Origin: Methylopila jiangsuensis
GTDB taxonomy: Bacteria; Pseudomonadota; Alphaproteobacteria; Rhizobiales; Methylopilaceae
Reading direction: 5' to 3'
NCBI RefSeq assembly: GCF_027922305.1
Contig: NZ_BSFK01000016.1
Location: 492,565-556,564, forward strand
DNA length: 64,000 nucleotides
Shown: one piece after another, positions 21,327 through 30,460 of the stretch
Position numbering within the stretch: position 1 is the first letter of the stretch
How the letters are laid out: the number at the start of each line of letters is the position of its first letter
The notes under the pieces: model-generated
Databases searched by the model: none
Told to the model about the DNA's origin: nothing
Seen by the model: only the letters and a program-made list of their open reading frames with translations
Translations under genes and position numbers: made by a program

Positions 21327-22447
21327 GCCAGAGGCGCCACGATGGCGTCGCGGGCGTCCCAGCCGATGGTCGCGGCCTGCCCCGGCTCGCCGCGCCAGGC
21401 CTTGGCGCGGGACAGCTCCAGCAGATAGGTCTTCGCGCCGGCCCGCACTTGGTACTGGATGCGGGAGCCGAGGGCGTATTCGTTGAACACCTCCCCCGTC
21501 AGCCGGTTGTCGGCGTCGCCGTCCACGAAGCGCAGGAATTCGGGCCGCACCACCACGGCCACGGCGTCGGCGCCTTCAAGCTCCGGCGGCGGAATGAGCT
21601 TGAGTTCGCCAATGCCCTCCGCCCGCCAGACGCCGCCTGCGCGCCGGGCCTCGATCACGTTCACCTCGCCCATGAACTCGGCGACGAAGCGGGTGGCGGG
21701 GCGGGAATAGATCTCCTCCGGCGCGCCCACCTGCACCAGCCGGCCGGCCTGCATCACCCCGATGCGGTCCGACATCACCATGGCCTCCTCCAGGCTGTGG
21801 GTGATGTAGACGAAGGTCTTCCCGCTCGCCCGGTGCAGGTCCTTCAGCTCCTTCTCCATCACCTTGCGGAGCTTGTAGTCGAGGGCCGAGAGCGGCTCGT
21901 CGAAGAACAGGATCTCCGGATCGTGCGACAGCGCCCGGGCGATCGCGACCCGCTGCCGCTCGCCGCCGGAGCACTGCATGACGTTCTTGCCGTAGTAGCT
22001 GCGGGGCAGGCGCACCAGATCGAGCAGCGCCAGCGCGCGCTCCTTGCGGGCGCCGGCCGCCACGCCCTTGGCTTTCAGCGGAAACTCGATGTTGGCGCCG
22101 ACCGTCATGTGCGGGAACAGCGCCAGCGACTGGAACACGAGGCAGGTGGGGCGCTCGCTCGAGGGCGTGTCGTTGATGCGCACGCCCCGCAGCGACAGCA
22201 CGCCCTCGCTCGGCGCCTCCATGCCGGCGAGCATGCGCAGCAGCGTGGTCTTGCCGGAGCCGGACGGCCCGACGAGGGTGAGGAACTCGCCCTCGCGGAT
22301 GTCGAGGTCGATCCCGTCCACGGCGGCGAAGCTCCCGAAGGTCTTGCGCACGCCCACGAGCTGCAGGATCGGCTTCGCGTCGGCGGCGGGCGGAACGGGC
22401 GCAGGCGTCGCGGGCGCGGCGGGAAGCGCGGTGGCGGTCGCCGTCAT
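21323..22447 (-). CDS. ABC transporter ATP-binding protein (PotA-like)
   Basis: A 374-residue ATPase that powers the importer. After a 26-residue Ala/Pro-rich tail come Walker A GPSGSGKTTLLRM, the signature CSGGERQRVAIARAL (Cys replaces the usual Leu), Walker B ILFFDEPLSALD, and the switch His in THSLEEAM. The C-terminal 100 residues form a TOBE-like regulatory domain (VVVRPEFLRFVDG, LGSRIQYQVRAGAKTYLLEL). Family PotA/FbpC. Confidence 0.94.
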   Translation of the reverse strand: MTATATALPAAPATPAPVPPAADAKPILQLVGVRKTFGSFAAVDGIDLDIREGEFLTLVGPSGSGKTTLLRMLAGMEAPSEGVLSLRGVRINDTPSSERPTCLVFQSLALFPHMTVGANIEFPLKAKGVAAGARKERALALLDLVRLPRSYYGKNVMQCSGGERQRVAIARALSHDPEILFFDEPLSALDYKLRKVMEKELKDLHRASGKTFVYITHSLEEAMVMSDRIGVMQAGRLVQVGAPEEIYSRPATRFVAEFMGEVNVIEARRAGGVWRAEGIGELKLIPPPELEGADAVAVVVRPEFLRFVDGDADNRLTGEVFNEYALGSRIQYQVRAGAKTYLLELSRAKAWRGEPGQAATIGWDARDAIVAPLA

Positions 22448-22530
22448 GGCGTGACCCTCATGCTGGAAAAGCCATCGTTCTCCGGCCCGCGCCCGGACGG
22501 AGCGGGCCGGATGCGTCGCGCGGGCGCGCG

Positions 22531-23670
22531 TCAGCCCTTGGCGCGCTTGGCGGCGGTCATCAGCTCCAGCGCCTTGTCGTAATCCGGCACGATGTCGTAT
22601 TCGGCGCAGCGGGCCATGTCGGCCTCCAGCGTGTCGTACTGGATGGCGTCGAGCTCCTCCTTGGTGAAGAGGTCGAAGCAGGCCTTGTTCCCCATCTGCG
22701 CCACGGGGTTGAAGGTGCCCTCGGCGAAGGCCACCGTGTGCGCCACCTTCGGGTCCTGCACGTATTTCAGGAAGTCGACCGCCAGCGGCGACAGCGCGGG
22801 GTTGTTCACGGTCGAGGTGATCTCGATCCAGGCCACGCCGCCCTTGCCGTCGATCGGGCCCTTGAGCGGCGTCACCGCCCGCAGGTTCGGATGGCCGTCG
22901 GCGCGGGCGGGGGAGACCGAGTAGACGCCGCCGGTGAAGTGGAAGTCGATCTCGCCCGAGACCAGGGCCTGGTTCATGGCGGCGATGTCGCCGACCAGCT
23001 TGGCGCCCGAGAAGATCATCCTGGCGGCGGCGGCGAACTTCTCCATGTCCGCGTCGCTGTGGGCCTTGAACGGGTTGATGCCGGCGACGAGAAACACGTC
23101 GAACACGTTCCAGTCGTCGGATTCGAGGATGCCGTATTTGCCCTTGACCGCGGGATCGTTGAACAGGTCCCAGCCCTGCTCCTCCGCGGTCTTGAGGCTG
23201 ATCTTGTCGGTGTTCACCACGAAGCTGTAGGGGCCGTAGCGCTGGGGCATGCCCAGCAGGTCCTTGCCGTCGTCGCTCATGGCCCAGCGGTAGGGCGCCT
23301 TGAATTCAGGCGCCATGGTCGCGAAGAAAGGCTCGAACTCGTCCTTCGCCAGCGGCCGGATCAGGCCCTCCGGATACATGGCCTTGCGGGCCCACGGGTT
23401 GTTGACGTTGATCAGGTCCCACACCTTGGTCTCGCCGGCCCGCAGCCGGTTGATCATGGTGGGGTCGTTGGTGAGGCTCTCGGCCTTCACGGTGGCGCCG
23501 CGGGCGCTGCGGAACGGGTCCAGCACCTGGGCCGAGTTGTAGCCCTCCCAGCACAGGATGTTCAGCTCCTTGTCCCTCGCGGCGAGCGCGGGAAGCGCGC
23601 CCGCGAAGGGCGCGGCGGCGGCGGTCGCGCCCATGAGCTTCAAGGCGTTGCGACGGGTCATCATGGTCAT
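22531..23670 (-). CDS. ABC transporter substrate-binding protein, Tat-type signal (PotD/F family)
   Basis: A 379-residue periplasmic binding protein. The start at 23670 gives a twin-arginine leader (TRRNALKLMGATAAAAPFAG...ALA), so it is probably exported folded. The mature protein begins RDKELNILCWEGYNSAQVLDP, typical of the PotD/PotF class. It is first in the operon, 83 nt before the ATPase gene. Ligand: a polyamine or other small cationic/organic compound is possible; the binding residues were not verified. Confidence 0.9.
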   Translation of the reverse strand: MTMMTRRNALKLMGATAAAAPFAGALPALAARDKELNILCWEGYNSAQVLDPFRSARGATVKAESLTNDPTMINRLRAGETKVWDLINVNNPWARKAMYPEGLIRPLAKDEFEPFFATMAPEFKAPYRWAMSDDGKDLLGMPQRYGPYSFVVNTDKISLKTAEEQGWDLFNDPAVKGKYGILESDDWNVFDVFLVAGINPFKAHSDADMEKFAAAARMIFSGAKLVGDIAAMNQALVSGEIDFHFTGGVYSVSPARADGHPNLRAVTPLKGPIDGKGGVAWIEITSTVNNPALSPLAVDFLKYVQDPKVAHTVAFAEGTFNPVAQMGNKACFDLFTKEELDAIQYDTLEADMARCAEYDIVPDYDKALELMTAAKRAKG

Positions 23671-23762
23671 GCGAAATCCCCTCGAACGGCGCCGCGCGCG
23701 GCGGCCCATATGAACGCCGACGTTGCAAGTCGGTCATTATCTGAGGGGATTATCGCCGACTT

Positions 23763-23813
23763 TGTTGGGTTTACAACATCCGTTTTTTAGGCATGCTTGC
23801 TTTGGAAGCATGC
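23763..23813. promoter_or_regulatory. Two inverted repeats in the divergent ABC/SDR promoter
   Basis: Between the binding-protein gene and the dehydrogenase lie two dyads: TGTTG-N6-CAACA (23763-23778) and GCATGCTT-N7-AAGCATGC (23791-23798 and 23806-23813, perfect 8-bp arms). Their position in a 182-bp divergent promoter suggests operators for a shared regulator, which is not encoded next to them. Confidence 0.5.
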
Positions 23814-23852
23814 AGGCCGCAGGCTTGCGTCCGAGAACAACAGGGGATCGGC

Positions 23853-24626
23853 ATGGCGTTGGAACAGCGGCGCGTCGCCATCGTGACGGGCGGCAGCAAG
23901 GGCATCGGCAAGGGCATCGCGCGCGGCTTCGCCACGGCCGGCTACAGCGTGCTGGTGGTGTCGCGCAACCTCGCGGAGGCCGAGGCGGTCGCGGCCGAGA
24001 TCGGCGGCGGGGCGTCGGGCCTCGCGGCCGACGTGGCGACCGGGGAGGGGACAAAGGCCATGGCGGCCGCGGCGCTGGAGCGTTACGGGGCCATCGACGC
24101 GCTCTGCGCCAACGCCGGCGCCTTCCCGGCGGCGAAGCTCGCCGACATGACCGAGGCCGATTTCGACTCCGTCATGACCACCAACCTCAAGAGCACGTTC
24201 CTGTCGGTGCAGGCGTGCCTACCGGCGCTGAAGGCTTCGGGCCGGGGCCGCGTGGTGCTGACCTCGTCCATCACCGGGCCGATCACCGGCTATCCGGGCT
24301 GGTCCCATTACGGGGCGAGCAAGGCCGGCCAGCTCGGCTTCATGCGCACCGCCGCGATCGAGCTGGCGCCGTTCGGGATCACCGTCAACGCCGTCATGCC
24401 CGGCAACATCATGACCGAGGGCCTCGACGGCATGGGCCAGGACTATCTGGACAAGATGGCGGCCTCGATCCCCATGAAGCGCCTCGGCTCCGTGGACGAC
24501 ATCGCCGGCGCCGCGCTCTACTTCGCCAGCGACGCGGCGGCCTACGTCACCGGCCAGACCCTCGTGGTGGACGGCGGCCAGGTGCTGCCCGAAAGCCTCG
24601 GCGCGCTGGAGGCGATGGAGGGCTGA
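23853..24626 (+). CDS. Short-chain dehydrogenase/reductase (FabG-like)
   Basis: A 257-residue NAD(P)-dependent oxidoreductase. It has the [12 protein letters not shown] nucleotide loop, CANAGAFP, and the catalytic set Ser in TSSITG with YGASK. The end [15 protein letters not shown] is typical of the classical SDR family. The start at ATG 23853 is supported by CAGGGGAT just upstream; the longer frame adds a non-conserved tail. Divergent transcription from an ABC importer suggests it acts on the imported compound. Confidence 0.9.
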   Translation: MALEQRRVAIVTGGSKGIGKGIARGFATAGYSVLVVSRNLAEAEAVAAEIGGGASGLAADVATGEGTKAMAAAALERYGAIDALCANAGAFPAAKLADMTEADFDSVMTTNLKSTFLSVQACLPALKASGRGRVVLTSSITGPITGYPGWSHYGASKAGQLGFMRTAAIELAPFGITVNAVMPGNIMTEGLDGMGQDYLDKMAASIPMKRLGSVDDIAGAALYFASDAAAYVTGQTLVVDGGQVLPESLGALEAMEG

Positions 24627-24644
24627 GCGGAGCGCTCGGCGCCT

Positions 24645-24670
24645 CGCCCTTCCCCTTGCGGGGAGGGGCG
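24645..24670. terminator. GC-rich hairpin after the SDR gene
   Basis: An 11-bp stem (CGCCCTTCCCC with GGGGAGGGGCG, one G-T pair) closes a TTGC tetraloop at 24656-24659. It resembles the short palindromes in the glyS repeat and may be both terminator and repeat element. A T-rich tail is weak (CCTTTCTGG). Confidence 0.55.
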
Positions 24671-24715
24671 CGGCGCCTTTCTGGAAAGCGCAGAAGCGCT
24701 CAGGGCAAGCAAGCC

Positions 24716-24812
24716 GTCATGCCGGCGCATGCCGGGCATCCATGACTGTGGCGGTCTCAGACGCTTGAGCGTTCAAGTCGTGGAGGTCCGATGACCAAGC
24801 TCGGGCATGACG
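24716..24812. repeat. Dispersed intergenic repeat, copy A
   Basis: It starts GTCATGCCGGCGCATGCCGG and ends at 24771-24811 with the shared core (TTCAAGTCGTGGAGG...CAAGCTCGGGCATGAC). The same order, a small hairpin followed by the core, is found at 32027-32124. It fills the gap between the SDR gene and the DUF2059 gene. Confidence 0.7.
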
Positions 24813-24837
24813 ACGCGACGGAGTTTCGGACGGACCC

Positions 24838-25344
24838 TCAGATCTCGTGCCCGCGCTTGCGCATCTCCTCGCGCAGGCGCTTGATCACGTCCTGGCTCAT
24901 CTGCCGGCTCCAGGCGTTGGTCTTCTCGTAGCTCTCCTGCAGCACGCTCGGCAGCGTGGTGACGAGCTTCTTGCCGGTGGGCGTCTCGTAGAACGCTTTG
25001 ATCTCCTTCAGCTCGTCCTCGCTGAAGCGGGCGGCGTAGACCGAGGCCACGTCGTCGAGCAGCTTGTCCCGGCGCTGCTCGAACTCGGGCAGCAGCGTCT
25101 TGATCACCTCGTCGAAGTCCTTGGACAGCTCGGGCCGGGTGCGCAGGAAGGTGCGCTTGGCCTCGTCCAGGAAGATCGGGGCGATGCCGTCGAAGCTCGC
25201 CGCGGCGCCGGAGGCGGCGATCACCTCGCGGGCGAGCGCCACCTTCGGGTCGCCCGCCTGCTGGGCGAAGCCCGCGGCGGGAACGAGGGCGAGCGCGAGG
25301 CCCGCCGCGGCGGCGGCGCGGCGCAGGGTCACGGCGAGGGTCAT
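24838..25344 (-). CDS. DUF2059 domain protein (secreted)
   Basis: A 168-residue protein with signal peptide ([18 protein letters not shown], cleaved near FAQ-Q). The mature helical part contains [20 protein letters not shown], the hallmark of DUF2059. It is found next to rpiA in many Rhizobiales, but no function is known. Its ATG overlaps the rpiA stop by 4 nt. Confidence 0.88.
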   Translation of the reverse strand: MTLAVTLRRAAAAAGLALALVPAAGFAQQAGDPKVALAREVIAASGAAASFDGIAPIFLDEAKRTFLRTRPELSKDFDEVIKTLLPEFEQRRDKLLDDVASVYAARFSEDELKEIKAFYETPTGKKLVTTLPSVLQESYEKTNAWSRQMSQDVIKRLREEMRKRGHEI

Positions 25345-26075
25345 GCGAATCTCCGGGCGTTGGCGGCGGCCGAGGCGGGGCTCGCCTCCAGCGTCGTGAC
25401 CCCGTCGGGGCCGGCGATCAGGGCGAGGTCGGCGAGGCCGATGAACAGGCCATGCTCCACCACGCCGGGGATGGCGGACAGCGCGGCCGCCAGCTCCTCC
25501 GGGCGGTCGATGCGGCCGAAATGGCCGTCGAGGATGGTGTGCCCGCTGTCGGTGACGATGGGGCACTCGTCCTCGGCGCGGCGGATCTCGATCTTGCCGG
25601 AGAGGCCGAGCCGGGCGGCGGCGCGCTCCACGGCGCGGCGGGTGGCCTCCTTGCCGAAGGGCACCACTTCGATCGGCAGCGGGAAGGCGCCCAGCGTCGG
25701 AACCTGCTTCTTGGCGTCGGCGATCACGATCATGCGGCGGCTGGCGAAGGCCACGATTTTCTCGCGCAGCAGCGCCGCGCCGCCGCCCTTGATCAGGCGC
25801 AGCTCCGGGTCCACCTCGTCCGCGCCGTCGACGGTGAGGTCGAGCTCGGGCGTGTCCTTCAGCGTGGTCAGCGGCACGCCGACCCGCTCCGCCAGCTCCC
25901 GGGTCGCCTCGGAGGTGGGCACGCCCACCACGTCGAGGCCCTCCGCCACCCGCGCGCCCAGCAGCTCCACGAACAGGGCGGCGGTGGAGCCGGTGCCGAG
26001 GCCGAGCTTCATGCCGGGTTGCACATGCGCGAGCGCGGCTTCGGCCGCGGCGCGTTTGTAGTCGTCGGTGCTCAA
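25341..26075 (-). CDS. rpiA: Ribose-5-phosphate isomerase A
   Basis: A 244-residue enzyme that interconverts ribose-5-P and ribulose-5-P in the pentose phosphate pathway. Conserved blocks: [41 protein letters not shown] and REKIVAF, which hold the catalytic Asp, Glu and Lys. The start is a TTG at 26075, five bases after an AGGA, because no ATG or GTG precedes the conserved [14 protein letters not shown]. It begins 16 nt after gabD and overlaps DUF2059, so the three genes form one operon. Confidence 0.94.
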   Translation of the reverse strand: MSTDDYKRAAAEAALAHVQPGMKLGLGTGSTAALFVELLGARVAEGLDVVGVPTSEATRELAERVGVPLTTLKDTPELDLTVDGADEVDPELRLIKGGGAALLREKIVAFASRRMIVIADAKKQVPTLGAFPLPIEVVPFGKEATRRAVERAAARLGLSGKIEIRRAEDECPIVTDSGHTILDGHFGRIDRPEELAAALSAIPGVVEHGLFIGLADLALIAGPDGVTTLEASPASAAANARRFA

Positions 26076-26091
26076 GATGATCCTGCCTTTG

Positions 26092-27543
26092 TCAGCCGGC
26101 GAGGCCGGCCACGAGGAGATATTTGATGTCCACGAACTCGTCCACGCCGCGCTGGGAGCCTTCGCGCCCCTGGCCGCTTTCCTTGACGCCGCCGAACGGC
26201 GCGATTTCCGACGAGATGAGTCCTGAATTGATGCCGACCATGCCGTATTCAAGCGCTTCGCCCACGCGGAATATCCGCCCCACGTCGCGCGCATAGAAGT
26301 AGGCGGCGAGGCCGTACTCGGTGGCGTTGGCGTAAGCCACCGCTTCGTCTTCGGTGTCGAAGCGGAACAGCGGCGCCACCGGGCCGAAGATTTCTTCCCG
26401 GGCGATCGCCATGTCCTGGGTCAGGCCGGCGAGCACCGTGGGCTCGAAGAAGGTGCCGCCGAGGGCGTGGCGCTTGCCGCCGGTGAGCGCCGTCGCGCCC
26501 TTGTCCGTGGCGTCGGCGATCAGGCGCTCCACCTTGTCCACCGCCTTGTCCGTGATCAGCGGCCCCTGGGTCACGCCGTCGTCGACGCCGTGGCCGACCT
26601 TCAGCTTGGCGACCGCGGCCACCAGCTTCTCCGCGAAGGCGTCGTAGACGCCGGACTGCACGTAGATGCGGTTCGCGCAGACGCAGGTCTGGCCCATGTT
26701 GCGGTACTTGGAGACCATCGCGCCCTCGACCGCCGCGTCCAGATCGGCGTCGTCGAACACGATGAAGGGGGCGTTGCCGCCAAGCTCCAGCGCCACGCGC
26801 TTCACCGTGCCGGCGGACTGGCGCATCAGCTCCTTGCCGACCGGAGTGGAGCCGGTGAAGGACACCACCCGCACCGCCGGATGGGAGGTGAACACCGCGC
26901 CGATGGGCTTGGCGTCGCCGGTGACGATGTTGATCACGCCCGCGGGGAAGCCCGCCTGCTCGGCGAGCTTCGCCAGCGCCAGCGCGGTGAGCGGCGTCTC
27001 CATGGCGGGCTTCACCGCCACCGTGCAGCCGGCGGCGAGCGCCGGGGCGCATTTGCGGGTGATCATGGCCGCGGGGAAGTTCCACGGCGTGATGGCCGCC
27101 ACCACGCCCACCGGCTGGCGCAGCACCAGCACGCGGGCGTCCGCCCGGTGGCTCGGCAGCGTGTCGCCGTTGATGCGCTTGGCCTCCTCCGCGAAGAACT
27201 CCACGAAGGAGGCGGCGTAGTCGATTTCGCCCCTGGCCTCCGCCAGCGGCTTGCCCTGCTCCCGCGACATGATGCGGGCGAGGTCGTCCCTGTTGGCGAG
27301 GATGAGGTCGAACCAGCGGCGCAGAAGCGCCGAGCGCTCCTTGGCGAGCTTCGCCGCCCAGGGCTTGAACGCGCGGGCGGCCGCCTCCACCGCCGCGGTC
27401 GCGGCGTCCGCGCCGAGGTTCGGCACATGGGCCAGGGTCTCGCCGGTGGCGGGATCCGTGACCGCGACGTCGCCGTCGCCGATCCAGCGTCCGTCCACAT
27501 AGGCGCGGGCGACGAGAAGCGACGGGTCCTTGAGGCCGTCCAT
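26092..27543 (-). CDS. gabD: NAD(P)-dependent succinate-semialdehyde dehydrogenase (GabD-like)
   Basis: A 483-residue aldehyde dehydrogenase, the same size as E. coli GabD. Visible are the Asn of [14 protein letters not shown], the catalytic Glu in LELGGNAPF, the catalytic Cys in [14 protein letters not shown] (with an adjacent second Cys two residues later) and EEIFGPVAP. It converts succinate semialdehyde, or a close homologue such as glutarate semialdehyde, to the acid. AGGAGGT lies eight bases before ATG 27543. It heads an operon with rpiA. No gabT is next to it; a class-III PLP enzyme lies 0.5 kb upstream. Confidence 0.92.
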   Translation of the reverse strand: MDGLKDPSLLVARAYVDGRWIGDGDVAVTDPATGETLAHVPNLGADAATAAVEAAARAFKPWAAKLAKERSALLRRWFDLILANRDDLARIMSREQGKPLAEARGEIDYAASFVEFFAEEAKRINGDTLPSHRADARVLVLRQPVGVVAAITPWNFPAAMITRKCAPALAAGCTVAVKPAMETPLTALALAKLAEQAGFPAGVINIVTGDAKPIGAVFTSHPAVRVVSFTGSTPVGKELMRQSAGTVKRVALELGGNAPFIVFDDADLDAAVEGAMVSKYRNMGQTCVCANRIYVQSGVYDAFAEKLVAAVAKLKVGHGVDDGVTQGPLITDKAVDKVERLIADATDKGATALTGGKRHALGGTFFEPTVLAGLTQDMAIAREEIFGPVAPLFRFDTEDEAVAYANATEYGLAAYFYARDVGRIFRVGEALEYGMVGINSGLISSEIAPFGGVKESGQGREGSQRGVDEFVDIKYLLVAGLAG

Positions 27544-27565
27544 GGCGATGGACCTCCTGTTGAGC

Positions 27566-27593
27566 GTTTTGAACCGCTTAAAACACAGGCGGT
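27566..27593. promoter_or_regulatory. Dyads in the gabD promoter
   Basis: GTTTT-N9-AAAAC (27566-27584) overlaps ACCGC-N11-GCGGT (27573-27593) immediately upstream of the gabD ribosome site. A candidate operator; regulator unknown. Confidence 0.35.
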
Positions 27594-27639
27594 CTAACAC
27601 GGCGACGGGCGGGGCGTTAAGACCCCGGCGCCGGAGGCG

Positions 27640-27999
27640 TCACCGCGCCGGCGGGGTGCAGACCGTCTGTTCGCCCAGCACGTAGCACACGCTCATGGCG
27701 CCGGAGCGTCGGTCGACGCGGTAGACGCCCGCCTCCTTGGCGTGGTTGGTGGCGACCAGATCATAGGCGCCGGCCTCCTGCGCGCCCGCGCCCTCGCCGG
27801 CGGGGAAGCACAGCGTCACGCCCACCGAGCCGTCCTTCACGGCGTACTGGCAGGCGCCCACCTCGCCGGTCTCCCGGTTGACGCGGAACACCCGGTTCAG
27901 GTCGTGATGGGGCGCGGCGAGGAAGGCGAACTCCTCCGCCGCGGCCGGGACGGCCACGAGCAGGAGCGCGAACGGAGCGAGCAGTCGGGCGGCGGGCAT
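27640..27999 (-). CDS. Small secreted hypothetical protein with an internal repeat
   Basis: A 119-residue protein with signal peptide (LLAPFALLLVAVPAAA-EE). The mature part repeats a motif twice: NRVFRVNRETGEVGACQYAV near residues 35-54 and AGVYRVDRRSGAMSVCYVLG about 60 residues later, each with one Cys, plus two further Cys (VTLCFP, TVCTPP). This suggests a small two-repeat beta fold stabilised by disulfides. No named family. It lies between the phospho-lyase gene and gabD on the same strand. Confidence 0.75.
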   Translation of the reverse strand: MPAARLLAPFALLLVAVPAAAEEFAFLAAPHHDLNRVFRVNRETGEVGACQYAVKDGSVGVTLCFPAGEGAGAQEAGAYDLVATNHAKEAGVYRVDRRSGAMSVCYVLGEQTVCTPPAR

Positions 28000-28057
28000 G
28001 GGGCGTCTCCGGCGAAGAGGCGAATCGCCGGTCAGCCTAGCGTTCCCGGCGGCCGCG

Positions 28058-29389
28058 TCACCCCTCGGCGGCGAGGGTCTCGTCGAGCGCCTCCAGCAGC
28101 CGGTCGGCGTGGGACGTCTCGAACACCAGCGGCGGGCGGATCTTCAGCACGGCGCCATAGATCCCCGCCGCGCCGATCAGGATGCGCCGGTCGCGCAGGC
28201 CGTTGATGACGCGGCTGGTCAGGCCGGCGTCCGGGCGGCCGGCGTCGTCGGCGAACTCCACGCCGAGATAAAGCCCCGCGCCGCGCGCGGCCCGGATGGC
28301 GGGATGGCGGGACTTCAGGCTCTCCAGCCCGGCGAGCAGATGGCGCCCGACCGCGCCGGCCTGCGCCGTCAGCCCGCGCTCCTCGATCTCGTCCAGCACC
28401 GCGAGCGCCGCGGCGGAGGCGACCGGGTTGCCGCCGAAGGTGTTGAAGTAGCCCACGCTGTCGGCGAAGCCCTGCAGCAGCGCCTCCCGCGCCACCACGC
28501 CGCCGACGGGGATGCCGTTGCCCATGGGCTTGCCCATGGTGACCACGTCCGGCGTGATCCCGTGGCGTTGGAAGCCCCACATGTGGGCGCCCGTCCGGCC
28601 GAAGCCCGGCTGCACCTCGTCGGCGATCACGAGGCCGCCCGCCGCATGGGCGGCGTCCGCCGCAGGCTTCAGGAAGCCGGCGGGCTCCGCCGCCACGCCG
28701 TCGCTGGAGAAGATCGTGTCCACCAGCAGGCCCGCGAAGCCGTGGCCGCTCGCCTTGAGGCTGGCGATCGCGGCCTCGAGGTCGGCGGTGAAGCGTTCGG
28801 CCGCCGCCGCGTCGCCCGCGAGGGGCGCCGGGATCGCCCGCACATGAGGGGCGAGCGGCTTGCCCGGCCGGGAGGAGGGCGACACCTCCGCCACCGCCGT
28901 GGTGTTGCCGTGGTAGGCGCCCTCCGTCACCACGAAGCCCGACCGGCCGGTGGCGATGGCGGCGAGCCTGAGCGCCACGTCGTTGCTCTCGCTGCCGGTG
29001 CAGGTGAACACCGCGCGGTAGTCGTCCCGCTCGGGGAAGGTGGCGAGCAGGCGCTCGGCGTAGGTGTGGACCACGTCGTAGAGGTAGCGGGTGTGGATGT
29101 TCAGCGTCGCCGCCTGTTCGGCCACGGCCCGCACCACGCGCGGGTTGCAGTGCCCCACCGAGGGCACGTTGTTGTAGACGTCGAGGTAGCGGGTCCCGTC
29201 GGCGGTCTCCAGCCACACGCCCTCGCCGCGCGCCACATGCAGGGGGCGCTCGTAGAACAGCACGGAGGTGGGGCCGAAGGTGCGCCGCCGGCGCGCCACC
29301 AGCGCCGCGGTCTCGGGGTCGAGCCGGGCGGCGTCGCCGTCGCCGAAGGCGTTGAGGGCGAGGATCTTGCGGCTCGCGGCGGCGGTCAT
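28058..29389 (-). CDS. Class-III PLP enzyme, phospho-lyase type (PHYKPL/ETNPPL-like)
   Basis: A 443-residue fold-type I PLP enzyme. CTGSESNDVALRLA and DEVQPGFGRTGAHMWGF are aminotransferase class III blocks. The PLP lysine lies in VTMGKPMGNGIPVGG, a motif close to that of 5-phosphohydroxylysine and ethanolamine-phosphate phospho-lyases rather than ordinary transaminases. The gene overlaps a small-molecule kinase gene by 4 nt, which fits: the kinase phosphorylates an amino alcohol and this enzyme eliminates phosphate and ammonia to give an aldehyde. Annotation as plain aminotransferase is the fallback. Confidence 0.82.
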   Translation of the reverse strand: MTAAASRKILALNAFGDGDAARLDPETAALVARRRRTFGPTSVLFYERPLHVARGEGVWLETADGTRYLDVYNNVPSVGHCNPRVVRAVAEQAATLNIHTRYLYDVVHTYAERLLATFPERDDYRAVFTCTGSESNDVALRLAAIATGRSGFVVTEGAYHGNTTAVAEVSPSSRPGKPLAPHVRAIPAPLAGDAAAAERFTADLEAAIASLKASGHGFAGLLVDTIFSSDGVAAEPAGFLKPAADAAHAAGGLVIADEVQPGFGRTGAHMWGFQRHGITPDVVTMGKPMGNGIPVGGVVAREALLQGFADSVGYFNTFGGNPVASAAALAVLDEIEERGLTAQAGAVGRHLLAGLESLKSRHPAIRAARGAGLYLGVEFADDAGRPDAGLTSRVINGLRDRRILIGAAGIYGAVLKIRPPLVFETSHADRLLEALDETLAAEG

Positions 29390-30372
29390 AGGGCGGCGCT
29401 CCGGGCGAGGTGGCGCTCGGCGAGCGCCACCGTGCCATGGGTGTAGGGAACGCCCATGGCCTGGGCGGTGGGGGTCTCGGCGTGGCTCGCGATCCACGCG
29501 GTGAGCTGCATCCGGCGCAGCATCAGGAAGCTGGGCAGCATGGCGACCGCCGCCGGATCCACGGGGGCGACCGAGGCGTAGCCCTCGAGCCAGGCCGCCT
29601 GCAGCTCGGGAATGAACGGCTCGTGCTCCATGAAGCTGACCGCCGCCGCGAAATCGTAGAAGAACCAGCAGAAGCCGCAGTCGTCGAAGTCGATCACCGC
29701 CAGGTTCTCGCCGTCCACCAGCAGGTTGGCGGGGCGCAGGTCCGCATGGATCAGGCCGAAGGTCTCCGGCGTCGCGCCATAGGCCGCGACCTCGTCGCGC
29801 AGGAGCGTCTCCGTCTTTTCCAGCGTGGCGAGGCCTTCGGCGTCGAGGCCGAGCGCCGCCCGCCAGTCGCCCCAGAACGGCCGCGTTCCGATCAGGGCGT
29901 CGAAGTCCCAGGTCTTGCGCGCGAAGCCCTCCGGGCGCGTCCAGCGCTTCGCATGGCCGTGCAGCCGGGCGGTGACGGCGCCGAGCGTGCGGTACTGCCC
30001 GGCGAGGTCCGCCCCCGGCTCCGGCTCCCGGCCCTTCACGAAGGAGAAGCCCACCACATGGCGGGTGGCGCCGTCGTCGTCGAAGGCGCCCAGCAGGTCG
30101 CCGTTGGCGAGCCGAAGCGGGGCCGGCGTCTCCGCCACGCCGTGGGCGCGCAGCGCCTCCAGCCAGTCGAGCTCGGAGGCGATCTCGTAGCGGGTGTGGT
30201 AGTCCGGGCGGTGGACCCGGAACACGGTGGGCGCGCCCGGCGTGTCGGCGAGGAAGGTGGCGTTCTCGGAGATGGTGAGCAGCTTGAGCGGCGTCTCGGG
30301 CGACAGGTCCCACAGCGGCAGCGACGCGCTGAGCCGCGCCTCGAGCCGGTTCAGAAAGCTGTCGTCATACAT
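29386..30372 (-). CDS. APH-family small-molecule kinase (hydroxylysine/ethanolamine kinase-like)
   Basis: A 328-residue cytoplasmic phosphotransferase. The catalytic loop LIHADLRPANLLVDG and the metal-binding VIDFDDCGFCWFFYDFA match the aminoglycoside-phosphotransferase/choline-kinase/HYKK fold. It precedes the phospho-lyase with a 4-nt overlap and follows a DeoR-family regulator. In other bacteria the two activities occur as a fused protein, which supports a joint role. The substrate (hydroxylysine, ethanolamine or another amino alcohol) is inferred. Confidence 0.85.
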   Translation of the reverse strand: MYDDSFLNRLEARLSASLPLWDLSPETPLKLLTISENATFLADTPGAPTVFRVHRPDYHTRYEIASELDWLEALRAHGVAETPAPLRLANGDLLGAFDDDGATRHVVGFSFVKGREPEPGADLAGQYRTLGAVTARLHGHAKRWTRPEGFARKTWDFDALIGTRPFWGDWRAALGLDAEGLATLEKTETLLRDEVAAYGATPETFGLIHADLRPANLLVDGENLAVIDFDDCGFCWFFYDFAAAVSFMEHEPFIPELQAAWLEGYASVAPVDPAAVAMLPSFLMLRRMQLTAWIASHAETPTAQAMGVPYTHGTVALAERHLARSAAL

Positions 30373-30413
30373 GCGCCGCCCCCGATGCGTGGAGGCGCGA
30401 GCATCCCATGCGT

Positions 30414-30450
30414 TTGTGGAAGATGCAACATTTCAATGTGCGACTTCCAA
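30414..30450 (-). promoter_or_regulatory. Palindromes upstream of the kinase gene, likely regulator operator
   Basis: In the 88-bp gap between the deoR-type gene and the kinase gene there is ACATT-TC-AATGT (30428-30439), itself nested within GGAAG (30418-30422)...CTTCC (30444-30448). The DNA is less GC-rich than its surroundings. A binding site for the adjacent DeoR-family protein is the simplest reading. Confidence 0.5.
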
Positions 30451-30460
30451 CAGATGCGCG

